From positions 277,092 to 341,091 of the forward strand of contig NZ_RSCL01000003.1 in NCBI RefSeq assembly GCF_003991905.1: a stretch of DNA of 64,000 bases, given 5' to 3'. Positions 27,257 through 35,368 of the stretch are shown here, in pieces. The translations under genes and the position numbers were made by a program. The stretch comes from Dulcicalothrix desertica PCC 7102 (lineage in GTDB: Bacteria; Cyanobacteriota; Cyanobacteriia; Cyanobacteriales; Nostocaceae). Below the pieces are notes generated by a model. The model had not been told where the DNA came from, made no database searches, and worked only from the letters and a program-made list of their open reading frames with translations. Positions within the stretch are counted from its first letter, which is position 1; each line of letters opens with the position of its first letter.

Positions 27257-29146
27257 TTATATTGCAACAAAACCTGCCTCTTCAATCAATTTCCGACGTG
27301 GCGCCGTTTTAAGTAGTTTAATGTAGGCAGTACCCACTTGCTTTGAAATCGGATTATTTTGATTATAAATGACAAAAAGTCGGTTTGTAAGCGGGTATGT
27401 CTCATTTTTAAATGCAGTAACATTCGGTTTATTTCGATTTGTAGGTGTACATTTTGCCAAGGGTACTTGTGGATTTTTATAGGGGGATACTAAATTTGAA
27501 GAGTCAGTATCAATAGCTAAAGCTTTTCCTTGACATTGGCGAGCTAAATGTGCAGACGAAACTAGAAAAATACCGTTTTCATCACGAAATACCTTTCTCA
27601 TTCCTTCAGTAATACCTGGAGCATTATCTATTTTATTAACATCTTCACGAAGTTTATTACCTCCCAAAACCTTTAGTTTTAATATTTCATTAACACTAGA
27701 ATTGCTTCCTTCGTAAACGTTTATTTTATTGATTTTTGAACTGTTTGTCACTCCTAATTGATTCCAATCATTAATTTTACCTGTAAGAAGATTACGAAGT
27801 TGATTAATGGTTAAAGCATCAATTGGTAAATTCTGATTCACCCCAATAGCAATTCCATCAATTGCTACAGGTTCTTCTACTAACATCGCTCCCTGACTTT
27901 GAGCTTGTTTATTTTCTTCATCTGAAACATTACGAGAAGAAATGGCAAAATTAACCTGTTTTTTCAATAATAATTGAATTCCATATCCTGAACCTGGGCC
28001 ATTGCCCGGACGAGGCGAAAAATTTAATTGAAACTGAGGACAAGTATTTTCAATACTTTTTTCTACATCATCTCTAAAAAGTTGCCAAGTAGTACTGCCA
28101 CTATAGCTAAAGTTACCTTCTGGAACGCTGTTTAATATACAAACTAAAGGAGAATTATTTATGAAAACTGATAACATCGAAAATAAACTTACAATCGCGA
28201 AACCAGCTACAATGCATTTAAAAAACTTTAAAAACTTTTTGTTTGCTTTTGTAGGTGAAATTTGGGTATCAGGAATTTGCGTTAATCGTTGCTGAAGATT
28301 ATACTGATTATTATAATCAATTTGCTGCGGTTTAGATTCAAGCTCTTTCAGTGCTTTTAATACTTCAAATGCAGATTCATATCTTTGGCTTGACTGAGTA
28401 CGAACCATATTATTTAAAACATTTTTCAATCCAGTCGAAGCATTTGTATTAACCAATTCATTTATATTATCATCAATATTTCTCGTTAATTTTCCGGGAT
28501 GCACACCAGTTAAAGCTTGAATGGCAACAATACCCAAAGCATAAATATCACTACAAGGCAAAGGTCTTTTTTGGAGTTGTTCTAATGGCATGTAGTCAGG
28601 AGTGCCAATAGCTACCGTGCTTAGGTCATTTAAAGCTTCTTGAAATTTTTCTTTAACGGCGCCAAAATCAATTACAACGATTTTATTATCTTTACTGCGT
28701 CTAATTAAATTTGCTGGTTTAATATCACGATGAATCACCCGATTATTATGATTATGAATAAAATCTAAAACTTTCAAAACTTGCTTTAACAAGTCTATAA
28801 CTTCAAATTCCGACAGCGTTATTTCTAAAAGAATGTCTGTTAAAGTAGCACCTTCAATATACTCTTGAACTAAATAAAATTCTTGATTCTCTTCAAAATA
28901 AGCATATAATTGGGGTATCTGCTCGTGTTCATCACCCAATTCGCGAAGCGTTCTAGCTTCACGGTCAAACAATCTTCTTGTTATCTCTAAAACAGAAAAG
29001 TTGATTTGTGGTCTAAGCCTTTTAACAACACACAAACAGTTGAAACGTTTTAAATCCTCTGCTTCATAAGTTTCGCCAAATCCTCCAATACCTAAAAGCC
29101 GAATGATTTTATAACATCCACCCAAAACAGTTCCAGGTACAAGCAT
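27257..29146 (-). CDS. Ser/Thr protein kinase fused to a PstS-like substrate-binding domain
   Basis: A 629-aa fusion. Residues about 10-270 are a Hanks-type kinase with glycine loop LLGIGGFGETYEAED, catalytic loop VIHRDIKPANLI, VIDFGAVKE as the DFG equivalent, and GTPDYMPLEQL in the activation region. A membrane segment lies at about 311-332. Residues 340-629 are a periplasmic binding protein-like domain (YSGSTTWQLFRDDVE, RPGNGPGSGYGIQLLLKKQ, AISSRNVSDEENKQAQ), the pattern of phosphate-binding PstS-type proteins. The likely layout is kinase inside and sensor outside. It may sense a phosphate-like ligand; PhoD is nearby. Ligand identity is inference. Confidence 0.9.
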   Translation of the reverse strand: MLVPGTVLGGCYKIIRLLGIGGFGETYEAEDLKRFNCLCVVKRLRPQINFSVLEITRRLFDREARTLRELGDEHEQIPQLYAYFEENQEFYLVQEYIEGATLTDILLEITLSEFEVIDLLKQVLKVLDFIHNHNNRVIHRDIKPANLIRRSKDNKIVVIDFGAVKEKFQEALNDLSTVAIGTPDYMPLEQLQKRPLPCSDIYALGIVAIQALTGVHPGKLTRNIDDNINELVNTNASTGLKNVLNNMVRTQSSQRYESAFEVLKALKELESKPQQIDYNNQYNLQQRLTQIPDTQISPTKANKKFLKFFKCIVAGFAIVSLFSMLSVFINNSPLVCILNSVPEGNFSYSGSTTWQLFRDDVEKSIENTCPQFQLNFSPRPGNGPGSGYGIQLLLKKQVNFAISSRNVSDEENKQAQSQGAMLVEEPVAIDGIAIGVNQNLPIDALTINQLRNLLTGKINDWNQLGVTNSSKINKINVYEGSNSSVNEILKLKVLGGNKLREDVNKIDNAPGITEGMRKVFRDENGIFLVSSAHLARQCQGKALAIDTDSSNLVSPYKNPQVPLAKCTPTNRNKPNVTAFKNETYPLTNRLFVIYNQNNPISKQVGTAYIKLLKTAPRRKLIEEAGFVAI

Positions 29147-29299
29147 GAGTTAAGAGTTAAGCCTAATTATATAAAAAAGTATACACGCATAGACTCATTT
29201 TACACTTAATTAAGAGGTAAAACTAGGCTTAACCATACGTTAACTAAGCGTTACGCACCAACACTTAATAATGCCATTCTAAACGTAATGTAGTGGACA

Positions 29300-30793
29300 T
29301 TATAACGGTGGCGCCGGAAGTGGTTTTGGTGGCGCCGACATTGGGTCTATACCACCTTGTCCGACTTCAAACTGGCTCATCATATCGTGGTCTTCGTGAA
29401 CCATATTATGGCAATGATACATATACTTGCCTATGTTCGGTTTAAACTTGCCAATTATTCGCACAGTCTCGTTTTCGCCAACGTAGAAGACATCCTTCAA
29501 GCCACGCTCGTAAACAAAAGGAGGCTGACCATTACGGTCAAGAATTTGACCCTCAATGAGGTGAACGTGAACTGGATGAAACCATAATCCTGAAGTGTTT
29601 CGTAGCCTCCAAATTTCCACCTCTTCCAGTTGTGGGTTAGCGTCTACTCTATTTTTATCCCATCCCTTATCGTTGATAAGCCACATTCGATTACTCCGAT
29701 CAAATACAAACTCGCGCGTTCTTACAGCGTCTGATTCTGAAAGAAATTGAATATTACGTAATGTGCTGGGAATAGAACTGTTATCAACTTCAGAACGCAC
29801 AACATCAAAACGCATAATCTTGTTCGTGTTGCCAGTATTATCGTTATTGGGGAGTCCTAGATTTTGTAGTTCTACTTGAGTACCTATGGAGTATTTGGAA
29901 AAGTCAATAATCAAGTCATATCGCTCTGCCATTCCAAGACGCATATCTTTAGTATTCATTGGTCTAGGCATTAACCCATCATCTGTACCAATGACAGTTA
30001 TGTCATTACCTGTACTCAGAGCCAGTTTGTAAGAGCGAGAAATTGATGTGTTTAACACACGAAAGCGGTACTTACGGTTAGCAACTTCCATACGAGGCCA
30101 AGGGACACCATTGACTGTAATTACCTCCCCCATCACACTATGTTGAGCTTGGTCATCAAAAATTAGTGAACCATTAGCAGCGAATGTCTTATCGTGAATA
30201 ATCAGAGGGATATCATAATCTCCGGACGGGAGCGGCAAATTTAGTTCCTCATCATCCTGAACAATATACATCCCAGCCAAACCCATGTAGGCATTGAAAG
30301 AAGTCTTTCCAATAGCATGGTCGTGGTACCACATAATAGAAGCAACGCTGTTGGGATAGACATAATCTTTGTAGAATCCCGGAGATATCAAATCTTCAGC
30401 GTAGCCATCATACTGGGGTAGAGATGGCATTCCATGCAAATGAACTGATGTATTTATACTAAGATTATTAATAAATCTGACAACAGATTGCCGATGTTTA
30501 CGTTGTTTAATCGTGGGTCCAGGGAAGATACCGTTATAGCCCCAAATCTGAGTTCTTCGTCCTGGTAAAATCTCTACCTGAGCTATCTGCATTGCTATCT
30601 CATAGTAGTCAGTGTTAGAATCGCTACGCACAGGGTTCAATACTGGCGGTTTACGGAAGGCAAGTGTAAAAGGTTCTACTCGCTCATCAGTTCTTTGAGC
30701 ATATCCCCGATATTGAATTCCTATAGGTAGCAAAATACCACCACCCGCAAGCGCTGCAATCTTTAATAATTCACGCCTAGTGACTTTCTTCAT
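29300..30793 (-). CDS. Tat-exported multicopper oxidase (CotA/bilirubin oxidase-like)
   Basis: A 497-aa multicopper oxidase, probably periplasmic, oxidising phenolics, bilirubin-type substrates or metal ions with reduction of O2 to water. The N-terminus MKKVTRRELLKIAALAGGGI is a twin-arginine signal. Copper sites are complete: HLHGMPS, WYHDHAIGKTSF, HPVHVHLIEG and YHCHNMVHEDHDMM at the end. A strong ribosome binding site, GGAGGTTA, precedes ATG 30793. An inverted repeat about 50-90 nt upstream may be its operator. Confidence 0.93.
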   Translation of the reverse strand: MKKVTRRELLKIAALAGGGILLPIGIQYRGYAQRTDERVEPFTLAFRKPPVLNPVRSDSNTDYYEIAMQIAQVEILPGRRTQIWGYNGIFPGPTIKQRKHRQSVVRFINNLSINTSVHLHGMPSLPQYDGYAEDLISPGFYKDYVYPNSVASIMWYHDHAIGKTSFNAYMGLAGMYIVQDDEELNLPLPSGDYDIPLIIHDKTFAANGSLIFDDQAQHSVMGEVITVNGVPWPRMEVANRKYRFRVLNTSISRSYKLALSTGNDITVIGTDDGLMPRPMNTKDMRLGMAERYDLIIDFSKYSIGTQVELQNLGLPNNDNTGNTNKIMRFDVVRSEVDNSSIPSTLRNIQFLSESDAVRTREFVFDRSNRMWLINDKGWDKNRVDANPQLEEVEIWRLRNTSGLWFHPVHVHLIEGQILDRNGQPPFVYERGLKDVFYVGENETVRIIGKFKPNIGKYMYHCHNMVHEDHDMMSQFEVGQGGIDPMSAPPKPLPAPPL

Positions 30794-30840
30794 GATTAAC
30801 CTCCTTGATAAGGAAGCTGTATAAATTTGATTAGTTTAAT

Positions 30841-30892
30841 TACTGTGAAAAACTTTTAACAGTGTATTTTTTTTCACAGTGTAATTATTACA
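30841..30892. promoter_or_regulatory. Candidate operator upstream of the multicopper oxidase
   Basis: TACTGTGA (30841-30848) pairs with TCACAGT at 30874-30880, ACAGTGTA occurs twice in direct orientation (about 30859 and 30876), and TGTAATTATTACA (30880-30892) is a palindrome with 6-bp arms. Such clustering upstream of a copper enzyme gene could bind a regulator. Confidence 0.4.
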
Positions 30893-31647
30893 GAAATAAA
30901 ATCATGCCTTATTGTACTTTTGTCAACAAATCCAAATAAATGTAAAGTTATAAAAAACAGTAGTTAAAAATAAATTTTAAGAAAAGTTACATTTTCTCAT
31001 TAATACCTTTTTAACTACACTTATTAATGAGATGTAAGGGTGTAAGGAAAAATAGTCTTTTTTCATCCGTAAAGACAGATTTATGGAGTATATTGATGGT
31101 AAAAAGCTGAAAATGTTTATTTAAAACCATTTTTGATTAAATATGTACTAAATACTCAATAATTTATACTTTTTATCAAAAATAACCTTAGTTACAGTAA
31201 AAGCTCACTATTAAGAAAACGAGCAAAAATTTAATCAAAGTTTATTTTCTCAAACCACTATTGTTAATTTTATTGAATAAAAACAAATGTATTTAATTTT
31301 TAAATTTTGTAAAGATTTTATTTTTTAAGAAAAAAATATCAAAAAACAACGAAAAATGTGGCAATAAAATTGCGGAAAGGTAGAGTACACGTGCTGAGGC
31401 AGGAAATAGTTGAGTCGTATCAATTCTGGCATAGCCGTACAATAGTATTAAATTAAGACAAACCCTTATAAAATTGTTCGGCTTTTTTCTAAATTGATTT
31501 TAAATGGGCGAACCGGGAGTTATAACTCTGTTTTGTACATTACGAGCGTGACTGTTAATGTCTTAATTACAGTATAAAATGCTCTAAGTAGGTGTGCAAT
31601 GCGAAGTTTCTGACTTTTTTATAGAATTAGAATGTAAAAAATAGCAA
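30893..31647. other. AT-rich intergenic region
   Basis: About 750 nt of strongly AT-rich sequence with many poly-A and poly-T tracts, between the divergent oxidase gene and the toxin-antitoxin pair. I found no credible protein gene, RNA gene or repeat. Confidence 0.5.
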
Positions 31648-31875
31648 GTGATGATACCAATGACACAGACTTCTAGATTAGAACAAGCGATAGAAAGTGT
31701 AGAAGCTTTATCAGCAGAAGAGCAAGAAACATTAATTAACGTGGTAAAGCGAAGATTAATAGAAAAGCGCCGCGATGAAATTGCATCTAATATTGCTGAG
31801 GCACAGGCAGAATATGACTCAGGTAAAGTGTTTCGTGGCACAGTTGACCAAATAATCGATGAGTTAAGCAAGTGA
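31648..31875 (+). CDS. Type II antitoxin, small helical
   Basis: A 75-aa acidic helical protein (TSRLEQAIESVEALSAEEQ at the N-terminus, then IEKRRDEIASNIAEAQAEYD and FRGTVDQIIDELSK). It is not a classical DNA-binding fold by eye but matches the small antitoxins found with RelE-type toxins in cyanobacteria. The ATG at 31660 is an alternative start. The stop overlaps the toxin GTG start by four bases, the usual arrangement. Confidence 0.75.
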   Translation: MMIPMTQTSRLEQAIESVEALSAEEQETLINVVKRRLIEKRRDEIASNIAEAQAEYDSGKVFRGTVDQIIDELSK

Positions 31876-32156
31876 AAAGCCTAGTTTTTGCATCTTCCTT
31901 TAACCGAGCATTTAAGCGGTTGATAAAGAGACAGCCGGAATTGCTACAAAGAATTAGAGAACGGCTCGCACTTTTGGCGACTGACCCATTTGAACCCCTG
32001 TTGGAAACCCACAAGCTTAAAGGAAAATTAGCTGGTTCTTGGTCATGTTCGGTTGATTATGACTGTCGAATAGTGTTCAAGTTTGTAGAAAATTTAGAAA
32101 ATGAAGAAGAAGAAATTCTACTAATTGATATTGGTAGTCATGACGAGGTGTATTAA
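31872..32156 (+). CDS. RelE/YafQ-family mRNA interferase toxin
   Basis: A 94-aa toxin of the RelE/ParE superfamily, probably cleaving mRNA on the ribosome. Features are KSLVFASSFNRAFKRLIKRQ at the start, THKLKGKLAGSWSCSVDYDC in the centre and RIVFKF plus LLIDIGSHDEVY at the end, the YafQ/YoeB-type core including the terminal histidine. It starts at GTG 31872. A palindromic terminator-like repeat (32158-32187) begins just after the stop. Confidence 0.88.
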   Translation: MKSLVFASSFNRAFKRLIKRQPELLQRIRERLALLATDPFEPLLETHKLKGKLAGSWSCSVDYDCRIVFKFVENLENEEEEILLIDIGSHDEVY

Positions 32157-32157
32157 A

Positions 32158-32187
32158 TGTAAAGACGTTACATGTAACGTCTCTACA
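32158..32187. terminator. Palindromic hairpin after toxin gene
   Basis: The core AGACGTTACATGTAACGTCT (32163-32182) is a perfect 20-bp palindrome within TGTA...CTACA flanks. The same core occurs at 48782-48801 and a variant at 60996-61025, so this is a dispersed element that may end transcription. Confidence 0.75.
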
Positions 32188-32204
32188 ACAACGTATGTTA
32201 ATTA

Positions 32205-33233
32205 TTAGTAGCGGATACGGGGGTCTACGTAGGCGTTGAGGATGTCGATGGTGATGCTTGCCATTACTACTATGGTGCCGAAGAATACCATGATTCCTTG
32301 TACGGTTGGGTAGTCGCGTTCGTTGATGGCTTCAAATAGGCGGTTTGCTAGACCGGGCCATGAGAATGTGACTTCGGTGAGAACGGCGCCACCTAGTAGG
32401 GAAGCGAAGGTTAAGCCTAGAACGGTGATGACTGGAATTAAGGCGTTTTTTAGTGCGTGGGAGAAGAGGATTTTGTTTTCGGGGATACCTCTTGCTCTTG
32501 CGGCTTCTACGTAGTCTGATTGTAAGGTTTGTTTGAGGTTGACTCTAACGATGCGCTCGAAGATGCCGCTTAATAGTATTCCTAGGGTACAGCTTGGTAG
32601 TATCAAATATTTGATTGCTGTAAAGAATTCAATAAATTTACCACGAAGCAAACTATCTATAGTATATAAACCTGTGAGTTTTGCAGGCGCCTCTAAGGTT
32701 ACGGGAAAGCGACTTCCTAGGGGTAGTATATCAAAACTAACGGCAAAGATTAATTGTAATAACATCCCTGCCCAAAACATTGGCAGCGCATAAGTAATGA
32801 TGCCAAATAATCTACCACCAATATCAAGTGAGGTACCAGGACGTGAAGCAGAAAGTGTACCAACGGCAATACCAACTACTAGTGCCACGATAATACTAAA
32901 TACTGCTAACTCAGCAGTTGCGGGGAAGTGTTCACCAATAATATCCCAGACGCTTTTACCGCGACTTGATATAGATTTACCCATGTCCAACTTGAAAATC
33001 AAGTTCCCCAAGTAGTTGAGATACTGCAACGGCAAAGGTAAATCTAATCCTAGTTGTTTCCGCATTGCTTCTTTGGCACTATCAGGCGCCCGACCACCAA
33101 GAATAGCATCAACAGGGTCGCCAGGTGTTGCACGCAGTAACAAAAACACCATTGTGACAATTGTTAGTATTTGTAGTGGCGCCAGTAGTAACCGCGTCAC
33201 CACATAATATGTAAGAGCTTTTGAACGTGACAT
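32205..33233 (-). CDS. Peptide/nickel ABC transporter permease (DppB/OppB-like)
   Basis: A 342-aa inner-membrane permease of a dipeptide/oligopeptide importer, with six predicted spans. The EAA loop is EAARARGIPENKILFSHALKN near residue 243 and is characteristic of the family. I place the start at ATG 33233, overlapping by one base (TAATG) the stop of the binding protein gene; a longer frame would add 33 basic residues that overlap that gene. The partner permease and ATPases are not in this window. Confidence 0.9.
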   Translation of the reverse strand: MSRSKALTYYVVTRLLLAPLQILTIVTMVFLLLRATPGDPVDAILGGRAPDSAKEAMRKQLGLDLPLPLQYLNYLGNLIFKLDMGKSISSRGKSVWDIIGEHFPATAELAVFSIIVALVVGIAVGTLSASRPGTSLDIGGRLFGIITYALPMFWAGMLLQLIFAVSFDILPLGSRFPVTLEAPAKLTGLYTIDSLLRGKFIEFFTAIKYLILPSCTLGILLSGIFERIVRVNLKQTLQSDYVEAARARGIPENKILFSHALKNALIPVITVLGLTFASLLGGAVLTEVTFSWPGLANRLFEAINERDYPTVQGIMVFFGTIVVMASITIDILNAYVDPRIRY

Positions 33234-34873
33234 TAGTTTTTTGTAATTCCGCTGTAAATTAATAATTGGCTTGCGTCTTGTTTGACTCCTTTGACTCCGT
33301 TTTGGGCGAACAAATAATCTTGTTCTTGCCATAGGGGAATATATGGTACGTCTTTGGCAAGGATTTCTTGAATTTGGGCGAATATTTGTTTACGTTTTGC
33401 TGGGTCTTGTTCTTTGCGTTGCGCTTCGATAAGTTGGTTCATGTTTTCGTTATAGTAAAATGAACCTTGAGAAACACTACCGCCTTTTTCACAACCTTTT
33501 TCGGGTGTACCTTTTTCACACTGTAGGAATGGTTGTACATAATTGTCTGGGTCGAGAAAGTCTGGATACCATTCAACTAAACTCAACGGATAAACTCCTT
33601 GAGGTGCATTTTTATAAAAGCTGGTTGAGTCAATACCGTTCGTTTGAATTTGTAATAAACCATCCATTGTTTTATTCGCAATGGCTTTGATTACTACTGC
33701 CGTTAATCCTGTTGTGGGAATATTAGAACGGTACCAAAGTTCTACTTTTGCGGGGTTTTCTCTTGTAAAACCAGCTTGTTTGAGCAGTTTTTGGGCTTTT
33801 TCTACATTTCCATTGGCGCCATACTCTTCTCTAAATACGGGTTTATAAACATCAAAGGTATTGGGAACCATGCTAAATAGCGCTTGTCCTTGCCCGTATA
33901 ATACCCGCTCTAACACTATGCTACGGTCAAGCATTGCAGCTATTGCTTGTCTTACCAGTGGGTTATCGAGAGGTTTTTGGTTACGGTTGACTGCCATAAA
34001 TGATATAACGCTACCGTTATTTGCAATTGCCTGCCAATCACCTTTTTCAACATTTTTTTGCAAGCTACGAATTTGGTCTGCATCCATAGACATACCAGCT
34101 ACGTCAATCGATTTTTTCCGAAACGCATTATATATATTGACGCCACTACTCAATATTTGAACTGTTACACCTTGATTTAATGGCTTTTTGCCCCAATATC
34201 TATCAAAAACATCAAACTGGATTTTATCGGTAGCAAAGTTCACTAATTTATAAGGACCAGTACCAATAAAAACATTCGGAGTAAATTTACCTTCACCAAT
34301 TTCATAAGCTTTAGGAGAAACAGCACATACCCCGGCAAAAGCAAGCAACGAAGGAAAAGCCGCAAATTGTTTTTTTAACTTAATAGTTAACTCATACTCA
34401 CCTGTAGCTGTGGCAGATTCAACAATATCCCCTAGTAAAAAAGCTGGTTTACCTCCATTCTTAATAAACCGTTCTAAACTAAACGCCATAGCTTTGGCAT
34501 TAAACGGTGTACCATCATGGAATACAACACCCTGACGTAGAGGCATAGTATACGTCAAACCATCTGCGCTAATTTTGGGTAAAGCTGTTGCAAGCTGTGG
34601 TTCAATCTCTGTACTTCCAACTTTATACGTATAAAGCCTATCACTCATGTTATAAATTAAACCTAGTGACCCGGTTTCATAAGCATCTGCTGGGTCAAGA
34701 GTTCGAGGTTTATTCGTCGTACCAATCGTAATACGACTATCATTCGCTGACACAGGAGTCGTAAATTGCGGACTGAACGCACTACCCACAGCTAAAAGTA
34801 AACATAAACAAAACAAACTGATAACTAATTTGGCTCGACCAAAACGTCGCATAAAAGGCGCCATCCTATACAT
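33233..34873 (-). CDS. ABC transporter substrate-binding protein, family 5
   Basis: A 546-aa extracellular solute-binding protein (SBP_bac_5: peptides, nickel or similar). The N-terminal membrane segment RAKLVISLFCLCLLLAVGSA acts as signal or anchor after a basic start. Family hallmarks are TIGTTNKPRTLDPADAYETGS, PQLATALPKISADGLTYTMP and LRQGVVFHDGTPFNAKAMAF. Its stop overlaps the downstream permease start by one base, so binding protein and permease form one operon. The start may be ATG 34864 or 34873. Confidence 0.92.
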   Translation of the reverse strand: MYRMAPFMRRFGRAKLVISLFCLCLLLAVGSAFSPQFTTPVSANDSRITIGTTNKPRTLDPADAYETGSLGLIYNMSDRLYTYKVGSTEIEPQLATALPKISADGLTYTMPLRQGVVFHDGTPFNAKAMAFSLERFIKNGGKPAFLLGDIVESATATGEYELTIKLKKQFAAFPSLLAFAGVCAVSPKAYEIGEGKFTPNVFIGTGPYKLVNFATDKIQFDVFDRYWGKKPLNQGVTVQILSSGVNIYNAFRKKSIDVAGMSMDADQIRSLQKNVEKGDWQAIANNGSVISFMAVNRNQKPLDNPLVRQAIAAMLDRSIVLERVLYGQGQALFSMVPNTFDVYKPVFREEYGANGNVEKAQKLLKQAGFTRENPAKVELWYRSNIPTTGLTAVVIKAIANKTMDGLLQIQTNGIDSTSFYKNAPQGVYPLSLVEWYPDFLDPDNYVQPFLQCEKGTPEKGCEKGGSVSQGSFYYNENMNQLIEAQRKEQDPAKRKQIFAQIQEILAKDVPYIPLWQEQDYLFAQNGVKGVKQDASQLLIYSGITKN

Positions 34874-35368
34874 ATACTTAATATCGATACTTTTTAAACT
34901 AGATGGTGAGACATTTTACTACAAAGTTGCTTTTATAGCTTGCTAAATTCCTGCAATGTATAAATGTACGTTTCACAGTAAGCACGCAATTAATTTCAAC
35001 AACATTAATCTATATACGTACAAAAATAACTACAGTCTTTAATGGTATCGCACTAATTCTCAATAAGTCTGGCGCCGACATTGAATTGTTCCAAACTTCA
35101 AAAAGGTTTTAACTAATTTTCAATAAAGCTTTATTGCTTTTGCGTAATATCACTGATATATTAATAACTGAGGTCGCTAAATACACTAATAATTCACGGG
35201 TGATAATTATTAATTGGTGAGCCTAAAGCTTAAAATTACATAAAAATTAGCTTTTAGGATATATCTGTGTCTGCAAAAAATGATACAAGTCTTCATGAAG
35301 TAAGGAAAGTATTTAGGTCTTCAGTATTTACACTGTTTTAAGTCCATTAATAAATTATTTAGGAGTTA
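34874..35368. promoter_or_regulatory. Intergenic region upstream of the VWA gene
   Basis: About 495 nt between divergent genes. No gene is evident. Two AT-rich segments share TTTTCAATAAAGC/TTCTCAATAAGTC-like sequence, and AGGAG at 35361-35365 provides the ribosome binding site for the next gene. Both divergent promoters must be here, but none is placed confidently. Confidence 0.45.
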
